Assembly: GCA_028713915.1 (NCBI GenBank)
Contig: JAQTNK010000027.1
Span: forward strand, 1 to 58,506
DNA from: Rhodocyclaceae bacterium
GTDB taxonomy: Bacteria; Pseudomonadota; Gammaproteobacteria; Burkholderiales; Rhodocyclaceae
Length of the DNA stretch: 58,506 bases
Reading direction: 5' to 3'
Positions 1 through 8,491 of the stretch are shown here, one piece after another (the first letter of the stretch is position 1; every line of letters starts with the position of its first letter). The position numbers and the translations under genes were made by a program. The notes beneath the pieces were generated by a model. It had not been told where the DNA came from. It ran no database searches and saw only the letters and a list, made by a program, of their open reading frames with translations.

Positions 1-5
1 GTTTC

Positions 6-122
6 AGTCTGGTGCCCATAGCAAGGTGGAACCACCCCTTCCCTTCCCGAACAGGACCGTGAAACGCCTCCGCGCCCATGATATTGCTCATTGCGAGCGA
101 GAAAGTAGGTCAGCGCCAGACT
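6..122 (+). rRNA. rrf: 5S ribosomal RNA
   Basis: The stretch carries the conserved 5S core (CCCGAACAGGACCGTGAAAC and GAAAGTAGGT), and its ends AGTCTGG (6-12) and CCAGACT (116-122) form the closing helix. The length of about 117 nt fits 5S rRNA. A strong terminator follows at once, so this is the distal end of an rRNA operon whose 16S and 23S genes would lie left of the window. The exact ends may be off by a few bases. Confidence 0.93.
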
Positions 123-128
123 CCCAAC

Positions 129-164
129 AACACAAACGCCCCTCACGGGGCGTTTGTGTTTCTG
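129..164 (+). terminator. Rho-independent terminator of the rRNA operon
   Basis: A perfect 14-bp stem (129-142 with 147-160) closes a TCAC loop. It has a GC-rich top, an A-tract on the left and T-rich bases on the right. It sits seven bases after the 5S and before accA. Confidence 0.93.
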
Positions 165-231
165 CGGCTCGCCGTACCAGTCCCGAAAAGCCGGCGCGCT
201 TGTGCTTGCGCTGCTGGTAAAATGCCGCTCC

Positions 232-1197
232 ATGAAAACGACCTTCCTCGACTTCGAGCAGCCGATTGCGGAACTCGAAAACAAGATCGAACAATTGCGC
301 TTCGTGCAGGACGATTCGGCAGTTGATATTTCCGAAGAAATCAGCCGGCTTGAAGTCAAGAACCAGTCGCTGACCAAGGATATCTACGCCAAGCTCACCC
401 CGTGGCAGATCGCCCAGGTGGCGCGCCATCCGCAACGCCCCTACACGTTCGACTATGTCGAACACATCTTTACCGACTTCCAGGAATTGCACGGCGACCG
501 TGCTTTCGCCGACGACCAAGCCATCGTCGGCGGCATGGCGCGCTTCAACGGGCAGTCCTGCGTGGTGATCGGCCACCAGAAGGGCCGCGATACCAAGGAA
601 AAAATCCAACGCAATTTCGGCATGCCCCGCCCGGAAGGCTATCGCAAGGCAATGCGTTTGATGAAACTGGCGGAGAAATTCGACCTGCCGGTATTTACCT
701 TCATCGACACGCCAGGCGCCTATCCGGGTATCGATGCCGAGGAGCGCGGCCAGTCGGAAGCGATCGGACATAATCTATACGTCATGGCTGAGTTGAAAGT
801 GCCGCTGATCGCCACGATCATCGGCGAGGGCGGATCAGGCGGCGCCCTGGCGATCGCCGTCGGTGACGCCGTGCTGATGATGCAGTATTCGACCTATGCG
901 GTGATCTCGCCGGAAGGCTGCGCCTCCATTCTCTGGAAGAGCGCGGAGAAAGCCGCGGAAGCGGCTGAGACGATGGGCATCACGGCGACGCGGCTGAAGA
1001 CTCTCGGTCTGCTCGACCGCATCGTGACCGAACCGCTGGGCGGTGCGCATCGCGACCACCGCGCCGCGGCGATGTCGCTCAAGAAGGCTTTGCAGGACGC
1101 GCTCAAGCAGGTGGCGAACCTGTCGCCGGAAGACCTCATCGAGCGCCGCTTCGAGCGCCTGATGGGCTATGGAAAATTCAAAGAGCAGATCCACTGA
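232..1197 (+). CDS. accA: Acetyl-CoA carboxylase carboxyltransferase subunit alpha
   Basis: AccA pairs with AccD to form the cytoplasmic carboxyltransferase that moves CO2 from biotin-BCCP to acetyl-CoA, the first committed step of fatty acid synthesis. The 321-residue product matches the usual length (about 320). It begins with the typical [10 protein letters not shown] helix region and has the glycine-rich [10 protein letters not shown] segment near residues 198-207 and the downstream [10 protein letters not shown] segment. The ATG at 232 was chosen because family homology starts there; an in-frame start at 154 would lie inside the rRNA terminator. An extended -10-like TGGTAAAAT (215-223) lies just upstream, so the mRNA leader may be extremely short. 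tilS overlaps the 3' end by 29 nt. Confidence 0.97.
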   Translation: MKTTFLDFEQPIAELENKIEQLRFVQDDSAVDISEEISRLEVKNQSLTKDIYAKLTPWQIAQVARHPQRPYTFDYVEHIFTDFQELHGDRAFADDQAIVGGMARFNGQSCVVIGHQKGRDTKEKIQRNFGMPRPEGYRKAMRLMKLAEKFDLPVFTFIDTPGAYPGIDAEERGQSEAIGHNLYVMAELKVPLIATIIGEGGSGGALAIAVGDAVLMMQYSTYAVISPEGCASILWKSAEKAAEAAETMGITATRLKTLGLLDRIVTEPLGGAHRDHRAAAMSLKKALQDALKQVANLSPEDLIERRFERLMGYGKFKEQIH

Positions 1198-2140
1198 GCT
1201 TGTCACAGCTGCGCTCGAGGCTTGCCTCGAGCGCCGCGTCGCCGGCGGTCAGACCCTGGTTGCCGGATTGTCTGGCGGTTTGGATTCGGTCGTCCTGCTG
1301 CATGCCCTGCGTCACGCGACGCCACGCCGCCAGGTTTCGCTGGCGGCGTTCCATGTCCATCATGCCCTGAGCCCCAACGCCGATCGCTGGGAAGATCACT
1401 GTCGTGCGCTGTGCGCGGCGTGGAATATTCCCCTCACCGTGGAACGCGTCGAGGTCGAACGCGATTCGTCGGACGGCCTGGAGGCGGCCGCCCGGCGCGC
1501 ACGCCACGCGGCGTTCGCGCGGACGCCGGACGATTGGATCGTACTTGCGCATCATCGCGACGATCAGGCCGAGACGCTGCTGTTCAATCTGCTGCGCGGC
1601 ACCGGCCTGCGCGGCGCGGCGGCGATGCAGGAGACGAATGGCAGACTGCTGCGTCCGCTTCTCGCCGTTGGACGCGATGCGATCGAGGCTTACGCCCGCG
1701 CGCATGGGCTGCGCTGGATCGACGACGAGAGCAATGCCGATACCCGTTTCGCGCGCAATCATCTGCGCCATGAAGTGCTGGCCGGACTCGAAGCGCGCTT
1801 TCCGGGCGGCACGGCGAACCTGGCGGGCGCCGCGCGCCGTTTCGGCGAAGCGCAGGTGCTGCTCGACGATCTCGCCGTTCTCGATCTCGGCGCGCATGCG
1901 GCGGCTTTCCCGCTCGACGTTGCAGTGTTGCGATCGCTGACCGAGTCGCGGGCGAGGAATGTGCTGCGCTTCCTGTTGCAGCGGCGGCACATCGGCATTC
2001 CCAGCGAGGAGCGCCTGCGCGAATTCCTGCGCCAGTTGATTTGCGCCGCGCCCGACCGTCATCCCGCGGTCATGTTCGGCCGCTGGCGTCTGCAGCGGCG
2101 TGCCGGCAAGGTCGTCGTCGAAGCGGCCGCGGACGCCTAA
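1169..2140 (+). CDS. tilS: tRNA(Ile)-lysidine synthase, short form
   Basis: TilS attaches lysine to C34 of the CAU-anticodon tRNA-Ile, so that it reads AUA and is charged with isoleucine. The PP-loop ATP pyrophosphatase motif SGGLDS is at residues 35-40, and further TilS blocks follow ([28 protein letters not shown]). The product is only 323 residues, whereas the E. coli enzyme is about 432. The N-terminal and central substrate-binding regions are present, but the C-terminal TilS_C region appears to be missing. The ATG at 1169 lies inside accA (29-nt overlap), which suggests translational coupling. The stop overlaps the convergent response regulator stop (CTAA, 2137-2140), so no room remains for a C-terminal domain. 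Confidence 0.9.
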   Translation: MENSKSRSTELVTAALEACLERRVAGGQTLVAGLSGGLDSVVLLHALRHATPRRQVSLAAFHVHHALSPNADRWEDHCRALCAAWNIPLTVERVEVERDSSDGLEAAARRARHAAFARTPDDWIVLAHHRDDQAETLLFNLLRGTGLRGAAAMQETNGRLLRPLLAVGRDAIEAYARAHGLRWIDDESNADTRFARNHLRHEVLAGLEARFPGGTANLAGAARRFGEAQVLLDDLAVLDLGAHAAAFPLDVAVLRSLTESRARNVLRFLLQRRHIGIPSEERLREFLRQLICAAPDRHPAVMFGRWRLQRRAGKVVVEAAADA

Positions 2141-2751
2141 TCGGACCTAGGCGCCTGGCGGGCGAGGATCTGCGCCAGATCGACCGCGGAGCGCACGCCC
2201 ATCTTCTCGAAAACGCGCGAGCGATGGACCTCCACCGTGCGCATGGCGATGTTCAATTCGTCGGCGATGACCTTGTTGAATTTCCCCGCCAGGACGCGCT
2301 CCATCACCTCCCGTTCGCGCGTCGTGAGGAGCGCCAGCTTGGCCTCGAGGGTCGCGGCCGAGGCGGTTTGCGTGAAGCGCTCGGCGTCCCTGCGCATGGC
2401 GGCGATGACCCGGTCGGCCAGTTCGTTGTCGTTGAACGGCTTCTCGATGAAGTCGAACGCCCCTTTCTTGATCGCCCCGACGGCAAGCGGCACGTCGCCG
2501 TGCCCGGTGAGGAAGATCGTCGGCATATGGCAGCCGCGCGCCAGCAGGCGGTCGAAGAGTTCGGGACCGCTCATGCCCTGCATGCGGATGTCCAGGACGA
2601 GGCAGCCGCGCATGTCGCTGCGATAGTCTGCCAGGAACGCCTCGGCGGAATTCCAGGCGCGCGACGCGACATGGCGCGAACGCAGCAGCCAGCCGAGCGC
2701 GTCGCGGATGGCTTCGTCGTCGTCGACCAGATGGGCTATGGCGTCGGTCAA
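2137..2751 (-). CDS. FixJ/DctR-family response regulator
   Basis: This is a 204-residue two-domain regulator. The receiver domain (about 1-120) has the acidic pocket VDDDE near residue 10, the phospho-acceptor Asp54 in LVLDIRM, a conserved Thr in FLTGHG and Lys in IEKPF. A LuxR-type helix-turn-helix occupies about 140-190 (LTTREREVM ... IAMRTVEVHRSRV). It starts with TTG, overlapping the kinase stop as TTGA (2748-2751), so the pair is translationally coupled. Divergent placement next to dctPQM suggests it controls dicarboxylate uptake, as DctR does in Rhodobacter; that role is inferred. FixJ/TtrR/TodT-like regulators look alike, so no symbol is given. Confidence 0.9.
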   Translation of the reverse strand: MTDAIAHLVDDDEAIRDALGWLLRSRHVASRAWNSAEAFLADYRSDMRGCLVLDIRMQGMSGPELFDRLLARGCHMPTIFLTGHGDVPLAVGAIKKGAFDFIEKPFNDNELADRVIAAMRRDAERFTQTASAATLEAKLALLTTREREVMERVLAGKFNKVIADELNIAMRTVEVHRSRVFEKMGVRSAVDLAQILARQAPRSD

Positions 2752-4712
2752 GGTGGCGGCAGCGGAAAGCGGATGCGGAAAATGCTACCACCGTCCGGGT
2801 TCGGTTCGTACCAGAGCCGCCCGTGGTGGGCTTCGACGACCGAGCGGCAGATGTTGAGCCCCATGCCCATGCCTTCCGGTTTGGTCGTGTAGAAAGGCTC
2901 GAACAGGCGGCTCGCCGCGGCGGGAGAAATTCCGCAGCCGCGGTCAGCGATGGCGACGGTGATGGCGTCGCCTTCCGCAGTCGCGGCGACCGTGAGCACG
3001 CGCCGATCCTTGTCGAGCGCCCGCATCGCATCGATGGCGTTGCGCACGAGGTTCAGCAGCGCCTGCGCGATCAGGACACGGTCGCCCTGGAGGTGCGGCA
3101 GCGTCGCCGCGGCCTTGCTTTCTATCCGCACGCCCAGCCGTCGCGCATCGGCGTCGACGAGGTTGAGCACTTCGTCGACGATCTCGGCGAGATCGCAAGG
3201 CTCCGACTTGGGCTCGGCACGCCGCACGAATTCGTAGATGCGGCGGATGACGCGGCCGGCGCGCTGCGCCTGCGCCGCGCTTTTCGCCAGGGCCGCCTTG
3301 AGTTCGGCCGGGTCAGCCGAACCGGATTCGAGCATGTTCAGGCAGCCCGTGTTGTAGCTGGCGATTGCCGCCAGCGGCTGATTCAATTCGTGGGCCAGGC
3401 TCGATGCCATCTCACCCATGGCGACCAGGCGGGCAGTCGCCTGCAGGCGTTCCTGCTGCTGCTGCGCCAGCTCTTCGGCGCGCTTGCGCTCGGTGACGTC
3501 GATCAGCGATCCCATCCAGCCGGTCTGCTTGCCGTGCGCGTCGATGAGCGGCGCTTCGTGGATGAGGACGTCGAAGCGTTCGCCGTTGCTGCGCTTGAAC
3601 TTGAGCTCGAAGACATCTTCCGGACCCTGGCCGGCCAGGATGCGGTCGTGCATGTTGCGCGTTTCGTTGAAGTACTCATCCGGCCAGTAAGGCATGGGCG
3701 GTGCGCGGCCGACGAGCTCGTCGGCCGACCAGCCGACCATGCGGCAAAAGGCGGGATTCACGTAGGTGATGCGCCCGGTCAGGTCGCGCGCGCGCATGCC
3801 GGTCTGCAATGAATCCTCCATCGCCTTGCGAAACGCGTGTTCGGTACGCAGTGCCGCTTCGGCGAGCTGACGGTGCTGGACATGTCGCCGCAGTGCCCAC
3901 AGGCTCCACAGCACGATGACGGCGAGCAGCACCAGCGCCGCACCCAGCAGGCGCCCGGCCAGCGGTGCCGGCGTCCGGTATGGCGCCGTGTGCAGCGACA
4001 GGCCGTTGCCGGGCGGTTCGAAGGGTATCTCGTAGCCATTCACGTCTTCGGCGGCTTCCACCTTGGATCTGTCGCCGAGATGGTTGCCCGTGGTGTCGAT
4101 GACGCTGATGCGGTAGCGCTCGGCGAGCCACCAGGGAATGGCATCGTTCAGGATGTGCCGCACCGAGTAGAGACCGACCGTGACCCCGGCCAGTCGGCCG
4201 CCGCGAAAGACGGGGACGTGCACTTCGAATTGCCAGTCGCCGTCGACAATTGGATAGGCTGGACTATAGGTGGCGTTGCCAAGGGAGCGAGCCAGGCGCA
4301 GCGTTTCCGGCGCCGGTATGGCATTTTGGCCCTCCCCCACCATCGCCGCATCCAAGAAGCCGGGGAAGATCCGCTTGACCTCATTGTCGGCATTGAGCCA
4401 GAGAATCTGCCGCAGCCCCGCTTTGTTGGCGAGCAGGGTGCGCGCGTGAGCCTCGAAAATTTCCGGCGTTGCCGCCTCTCGCGGGCCTATCTGGCCGAGG
4501 AGTTCCTCGTTGTGGCTCAGTTGGAAGCGCAGATCCTGCTCGAGCCAGAGGACGTCGCTGATGAGGATGGCGCGCTGCTCTTCCCGCACCGTGCGCTCCG
4601 AAAGCCAGAGCAGAGCGCCGACGGCGGCGACGAACAGGACGAAGGCAATGCGCGGCAGCAGCCACAGCCAGCCGGCGCCCCACGCAGTTCTGATTTTCGA
4701 CGTATCCCTCAC
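2748..4712 (-). CDS. DctS-like membrane sensor histidine kinase with PAS domain
   Basis: The 654-residue kinase has a first membrane helix near residues 12-32, a periplasmic sensing region of about 210 residues, and a second helix near 250-272. A PAS domain follows (GRITYVNPAFCRMVGWSADE ... GSLIDVTERKR), then a HisKA domain with the phospho-acceptor His441 in LAHELNQPLA, and an HATPase_c domain with DRGCGIS and GMGMGLNI nucleotide-binding boxes. It probably senses an extracellular dicarboxylate and phosphorylates the adjoining regulator. The GTG at 4712 is preferred because homologous sequence begins there; the frame stays open further upstream but would run into dctP. The ribosome-binding site is weak, so the start is the least certain part. 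Confidence 0.88.
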   Translation of the reverse strand: MRDTSKIRTAWGAGWLWLLPRIAFVLFVAAVGALLWLSERTVREEQRAILISDVLWLEQDLRFQLSHNEELLGQIGPREAATPEIFEAHARTLLANKAGLRQILWLNADNEVKRIFPGFLDAAMVGEGQNAIPAPETLRLARSLGNATYSPAYPIVDGDWQFEVHVPVFRGGRLAGVTVGLYSVRHILNDAIPWWLAERYRISVIDTTGNHLGDRSKVEAAEDVNGYEIPFEPPGNGLSLHTAPYRTPAPLAGRLLGAALVLLAVIVLWSLWALRRHVQHRQLAEAALRTEHAFRKAMEDSLQTGMRARDLTGRITYVNPAFCRMVGWSADELVGRAPPMPYWPDEYFNETRNMHDRILAGQGPEDVFELKFKRSNGERFDVLIHEAPLIDAHGKQTGWMGSLIDVTERKRAEELAQQQQERLQATARLVAMGEMASSLAHELNQPLAAIASYNTGCLNMLESGSADPAELKAALAKSAAQAQRAGRVIRRIYEFVRRAEPKSEPCDLAEIVDEVLNLVDADARRLGVRIESKAAATLPHLQGDRVLIAQALLNLVRNAIDAMRALDKDRRVLTVAATAEGDAITVAIADRGCGISPAAASRLFEPFYTTKPEGMGMGLNICRSVVEAHHGRLWYEPNPDGGSIFRIRFPLPPP

Positions 4713-4863
4713 GCGACGATGGTAACGCGCCCGTGAGCCGGCAGGGTGCGTGCCTGCGGATAACCACAATGGTCGGCCGCGGCGCGAGCATAGAAAATAA
4801 CGATCAGTTGATAGAGCAACACGACAATGCCGTAACGGCAAGAACCATACTGAGGAGACTCGC
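4713..4863. promoter_or_regulatory. Divergent dctS/dctP control region
   Basis: These 151 bases separate the sensor kinase from dctP and must hold the promoters of both. A small dyad TGCCGTAACGGCA lies at 4828-4840, and the dctP ribosome-binding site GAGGAG sits just before its ATG. I could not define a convincing sigma-70 or sigma-54 promoter by eye. Confidence 0.45.
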
Positions 4864-5868
4864 ATGAAATTCCGCACCATTGCCATCGGGCTGACCGCCG
4901 CCGCATTCTCGCTGGCAGCCTTTGCCCAGCAGCCGATCGTCATCAAGTTCAGCCACGTCGTCGCCGTCGATACGCCCAAGGGACACGCGGCGGAATACTT
5001 CAAGAAGCTGGCCGAGGAACGCACCAAAGGCCGCGTCAAGGTCGAGGTCTATCCAAACAGCCAGCTCTACAAGGACAAGGAGGAAATGGAAGCGCTGCAG
5101 TTGGGTGCGGTGCAGATGCTGGCACCTTCGCTCGCCAAGTTCGCCCCCTTGGGAGTCAAGGAATTCGAGGCTTTCGACTTGCCCTATATCTTCGACAACT
5201 ATACGGAACTGCACAAGGTTACCCAGGGCCCGATCGGCGCCGCGCTGCTGAAGAAGCTCGAACCCAAGGGCATTATCGGATTGGCATATTGGGACAACGG
5301 CTTCAAGGTCATGAGCGCCAACAAGCCGCTGCGCATGCCGGCAGACTTCAAGGGGCTGAAGATGCGTATCCAGTCGTCCAAGGTCCTCGATTCGCAGATG
5401 CGGGCGCTGGGCGCGATTCCGCAGGTGATGGCGTTCTCTGAGGTCTACCAGGCGCTGCAAACCGGCGTCGTGGATGGCACCGAGAATCCGCCCTCCAACC
5501 TCTATACGCAGAAGATGCATGAGGTGCAGAAATACGTGACCGTCTCCGACCATGGCTATCTCGGCTACGCCGTGATCGTCAACAAGAAGTTCTGGGACGG
5601 CCTGCCGGCCGACATCCGCACGACGCTCGAGGGCGCCATGAAGGATGCCACCAAGGTCGCCGACGACGAAGCCAAGAAGGACAACGACGCCGCGCTCGAA
5701 GCCGTGAAAAAGTCGGGCAAGAGCCAGGTCATCACGCTCACCGCCGAAGAAAAGACGGCCTGGAAGAAAGCGCTCCTCAAGGTGCATCAGGAGCAGGCCG
5801 ACCGCATCGGCAAGGACTTGATCCAGTCCATCTACAAGGAAACCGGTTTCGATCCCGCCAAGCTGTAA
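4864..5868 (+). CDS. dctP: TRAP transporter periplasmic substrate-binding protein (DctP type)
   Basis: This 334-residue periplasmic receptor captures a dicarboxylate-like acid and hands it to the DctQM membrane complex. It has a clear signal peptide (AIGLTAAAFSLAAFAQQ, cleavage near residue 22). TRAP receptor blocks follow: IKFSHVVAVDTPKG, the QLYKDKEEMEALQLGAVQM segment, and an LKMRIQSSKVLDSQMRALGA segment holding the conserved Arg that binds the carboxylate. The product matches the DctP family in length. A GAGGAG site precedes the ATG. The true substrate cannot be read from sequence; C4-dicarboxylate is the best guess from the DctS/DctR-like pair upstream. Confidence 0.93.
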   Translation: MKFRTIAIGLTAAAFSLAAFAQQPIVIKFSHVVAVDTPKGHAAEYFKKLAEERTKGRVKVEVYPNSQLYKDKEEMEALQLGAVQMLAPSLAKFAPLGVKEFEAFDLPYIFDNYTELHKVTQGPIGAALLKKLEPKGIIGLAYWDNGFKVMSANKPLRMPADFKGLKMRIQSSKVLDSQMRALGAIPQVMAFSEVYQALQTGVVDGTENPPSNLYTQKMHEVQKYVTVSDHGYLGYAVIVNKKFWDGLPADIRTTLEGAMKDATKVADDEAKKDNDAALEAVKKSGKSQVITLTAEEKTAWKKALLKVHQEQADRIGKDLIQSIYKETGFDPAKL

Positions 5869-5881
5869 TTGACGCCAGTCA

Positions 5882-5911
5882 GCGCCCGCCGTCGTGAACG
5901 GCGGCGGGCGC
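5882..5911 (+). repeat. Stem-loop between dctP and dctQ
   Basis: GCGCCCGCCG (5882-5891) pairs perfectly with CGGCGGGCGC (5902-5911) around a 10-base loop. No T-run follows, so it is not a classical terminator. Its place between receptor and membrane subunits fits an mRNA-stabilising or partial-termination element that would let DctP outnumber DctQM (inference). Confidence 0.7.
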
Positions 5912-5932
5912 TGCCTTGAGAGGAAGCCGGAA

Positions 5933-6628
5933 ATGAAAATACTCGATCACCTGGAAGAGTGGATCATCACTTTCCTCATGGCCGCGGCGACGACGATTAC
6001 GTTCGTGGCCGTGATTCACCGCTACGCCTCGGGCTTCGCCATCCCGGTCCTGCAGGACTGGCTGCTGTCGCTGAACTTCAGCTGGGCGCAGGAACTGTGC
6101 ATCATCATGTTCGTCTGGATGGCCAAGTTCGGCGCCGCCTACGGCGTGCGCACCGGCATCCACGTCGGCGTCGATGTGCTGATCAACCGCCTGTCCGACC
6201 GCAATCGTTTCAAGTTCATCGTCTTCGGCCTGCTCGCCGGCGCGACGTTTACCGGCATCGTGGCGACGCTGGGCGCCCGCTTCGTCTGGGAGAACGGCGC
6301 GCACTACGCCTTCCTCCATGCCTTCGGCCTTGACGTCGGCGACATCCCGGAAGGACCGACCACTCCCGACCTGGAATGGCAGACCTGGGTCGTGTATCTG
6401 GCGGTGCCGCTCGGCTCGTCGCTGATGTGCTTCCGCTTCCTTCAGGTCGCCTACAACTTCATCAGGACCGGCGAGCTGCCCCACCACGACCACGGCCATG
6501 TCGCGGGACTCGACGAGCAGCCCGTTGCCGTCGACGTCAATGTCTATGACCTGGACGACAACCTCCATCCGCACGACATCAAGCATCCCCTGATCGGGGA
6601 TGACGAACAGCCGGGAGACAAGCCATGA
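5933..6628 (+). CDS. dctQ: TRAP transporter small membrane subunit (DctQ)
   Basis: The 231-residue small subunit has four predicted membrane helices (about 9-28, 50-70, 95-118, 155-180) and the DctQ-type segment FSWAQELCIIMFVWMAKFGAA. It works with DctM in sodium-driven uptake. The ATG at 5933 has a GAGAGGAAG ribosome-binding site; an earlier in-frame ATG at 5894 falls inside the intergenic stem-loop and was not used. The product is longer than many DctQ proteins because of a roughly 50-residue C-terminal tail rich in His and Asp, beginning LPHHDHGH. Its stop overlaps the dctM start as ATGA. Confidence 0.92.
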   Translation: MKILDHLEEWIITFLMAAATTITFVAVIHRYASGFAIPVLQDWLLSLNFSWAQELCIIMFVWMAKFGAAYGVRTGIHVGVDVLINRLSDRNRFKFIVFGLLAGATFTGIVATLGARFVWENGAHYAFLHAFGLDVGDIPEGPTTPDLEWQTWVVYLAVPLGSSLMCFRFLQVAYNFIRTGELPHHDHGHVAGLDEQPVAVDVNVYDLDDNLHPHDIKHPLIGDDEQPGDKP

Positions 6629-7908
6629 CCGCCGCCATCATTTTCGGGCTGCTGCTGGCCCTGATGCTCACCGGCATGCCGATCTCGATCTCGCTCGGCC
6701 TCACGGTGCTGACCTTCCTGTTCACCATGACGACGGTGCCGCTCGAATCGGTGGCGCTGAAGCTCTTCACCGGCATCGAGAACTTCGAGATCATGGCCAT
6801 CCCGTTTTTCATTCTGGCCGGCAACTTCCTGACGCACGGCGGCGTGGCGCGGCGGATGATCGTCTTCGCCTCGTCCATGGTCGGGCACTGGTACGGCGGC
6901 CTCGGCCTCGCGGGCGTCCTGGCTTGCGCCTTGTTTGCCGCGGTCTCGGGTTCGTCGCCGGCGACGGTGGTGGCGATCGGTTCCATCCTGCTGCCGGCGA
7001 TGGTCAAGGCGGGCTTCCCGAAGAAGTTCGGCGCCGGCATCATCACCACGTCGGGCGCGCTGGGCATTCTGATACCGCCGTCGATCGTCATGGTGATGTT
7101 CGCAGTGGCGACCAACACTTCGGTCGGCGCCTTGTTCATGGCCGGCGTCGTGCCGGGCATCGCACTGGCCTGCGTGCTCGGCGGCGTCACCTGGTATCGC
7201 GCCCGCAAGTTCGACTATCCGCGCCAGGCCAAGGCCACCACGGCGCAACGCCTGAAAGCCTTTCGCGAATCGATCTGGGGCCTGCTGCTTATCATCATCG
7301 TCATGGGCGGCATCTATACCGGCGTGTTCACGCCGACGGAGGCGGCGGCGATGAGCGCCGTGTACGCCTTCTTCGTCGCCGTCTTCGTGTATCGGGACAT
7401 GGGGCTCAAGGACGTGCCGAAGGTGCTGCTCAACTCCGCCAACATGAGCGCGATGCTGCTCTACATCATCACCAACGCCGTCATGTTCTCGTTCATCATG
7501 ACCAACGAGAACATTCCGCAGGCGCTGGCGGACTGGATGCTCGGCCAGGGGCTCGGCTCGGTCACCTTCCTGTTGGCGGTCAACGTGCTGTTGCTGGCGG
7601 CCGGCAACTTCATGGAGCCGTCGTCGATCGTCCTGATCTTCGCGCCCATCCTCTTTCCGGTGGCGATGAAGCTGGGCATCAATCCGGTGCACTTCGGCAT
7701 CATCATGGTCGTGAACATGGAAGTCGGCATGTGTCATCCGCCGGTCGGCCTGAACCTGTACGTCGCCTCCGGGATCACCAAGATGGGCATCACCGAACTG
7801 ACGGTCGCCGTCTGGCCGTGGCTGTTGTCGATGATCGGCTTCCTGCTGCTGGTGACTTATTGGCCGCCCTTGTCGATCTGGTTCCCGCACCAGCTCGGCA
7901 TGATGTAA
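6625..7908 (+). CDS. dctM: TRAP transporter large permease subunit (DctM)
   Basis: The 427-residue, strongly hydrophobic protein of about 12 membrane segments belongs to the DctM/SiaM family. Recognisable blocks include GMPISISLGL near the N-terminus, the AVSGSSPATVVAIGSI segment near residues 109-124, GALGILIPPSIVMV, GVFTPTEAAAMSAVYA and a C-terminal GMCHPPVGLNLYVASG. It forms the transport channel with DctQ and uses the ligand delivered by DctP. The start overlaps dctQ by four bases, so translation is coupled. A strong terminator follows and ends the operon. Confidence 0.95.
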   Translation: MTAAIIFGLLLALMLTGMPISISLGLTVLTFLFTMTTVPLESVALKLFTGIENFEIMAIPFFILAGNFLTHGGVARRMIVFASSMVGHWYGGLGLAGVLACALFAAVSGSSPATVVAIGSILLPAMVKAGFPKKFGAGIITTSGALGILIPPSIVMVMFAVATNTSVGALFMAGVVPGIALACVLGGVTWYRARKFDYPRQAKATTAQRLKAFRESIWGLLLIIIVMGGIYTGVFTPTEAAAMSAVYAFFVAVFVYRDMGLKDVPKVLLNSANMSAMLLYIITNAVMFSFIMTNENIPQALADWMLGQGLGSVTFLLAVNVLLLAAGNFMEPSSIVLIFAPILFPVAMKLGINPVHFGIIMVVNMEVGMCHPPVGLNLYVASGITKMGITELTVAVWPWLLSMIGFLLLVTYWPPLSIWFPHQLGMM

Positions 7909-7929
7909 CGACGCCTTCCCTGCCGTCTC

Positions 7930-7958
7930 AAAGCCCGGACTGGCGCCGGGCTTTTTTT
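7930..7958 (+). terminator. Terminator of the dctPQM operon
   Basis: AAAGCCCGG (7930-7938) pairs with CCGGGCTTT (7946-7954), followed by a run of seven T (7952-7958). Confidence 0.92.
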
Positions 7959-7980
7959 CGTCCGGCAATCGCCGAATGCC

Positions 7981-8009
7981 CGATTACGCCTGGGGAACTA
8001 CGTTAAAAT
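7981..8009 (+). promoter_or_regulatory. Possible ndk promoter
   Basis: A TAAAAT -10 box (8004-8009) lies about 43 bases before ndk, right after the dct terminator. The -35 region is poor (CGATTA at 17-bp spacing), so this is tentative. Confidence 0.35.
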
Positions 8010-8051
8010 AACGACTTATCTGTTTTCGTCTAACCTTCGCTGGAGATCCTG

Positions 8052-8480
8052 ATGGCTGTTGAACGCACCCTGTCGATCATCAAACCCGATGCCGTGGCCA
8101 AGAACGTGATCGGCAAGATTTACTCCCGTTTCGAAACCAATGGCCTCAAGATCGTCGCCTCGCGCATGGCCTGGCTGTCGGAACGCGAAGCGGGCGGCTT
8201 CTATGCCGTGCACAAGGAACGGCCTTTCTTCAAGGATCTGGTCCAGTTCATGACCTCCGGCCCGGTGATGATCCAAGTGCTCGAAGGCGATAATGCCATC
8301 GCCAAGAACCGCGAACTCATGGGCGCCACCGACCCGAAAAAGGCCGACGCGGGCACCATCCGCGCCGACTTCGCCGAGAGCATCGACGCCAACGCCGTGC
8401 ATGGTTCCGACGGCGCCGACACCGCCGCGGTCGAGATCGCCTACTTCTTCCCGGCGCTGAACGTTTTTCCGGGGCGCTGA
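8052..8480 (+). CDS. ndk: Nucleoside diphosphate kinase
   Basis: Ndk moves the gamma-phosphate of ATP onto NDPs and dNDPs through a phospho-histidine. The product is 142 residues, the normal length. It begins with the family signature [12 protein letters not shown] and carries the catalytic His117 in the NAVHGSDG motif, with the KERPFF and RADFA blocks also intact. A GGAG site precedes the ATG. It is the first gene after the dct terminator and stands 11 bases before rlmN, as in many betaproteobacteria. Confidence 0.98.
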   Translation: MAVERTLSIIKPDAVAKNVIGKIYSRFETNGLKIVASRMAWLSEREAGGFYAVHKERPFFKDLVQFMTSGPVMIQVLEGDNAIAKNRELMGATDPKKADAGTIRADFAESIDANAVHGSDGADTAAVEIAYFFPALNVFPGR

Positions 8481-8491
8481 GTCTTATCGCA

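Noticed and set aside
4741-4800. Possible sigma-54 promoter for dctP
   Set aside because: A GG...GC pattern exists, but the bases do not fit TGGCAC-N5-TTGC well and the region is simply GC-rich. The adjacent regulator is FixJ-type, not an NtrC-type activator.
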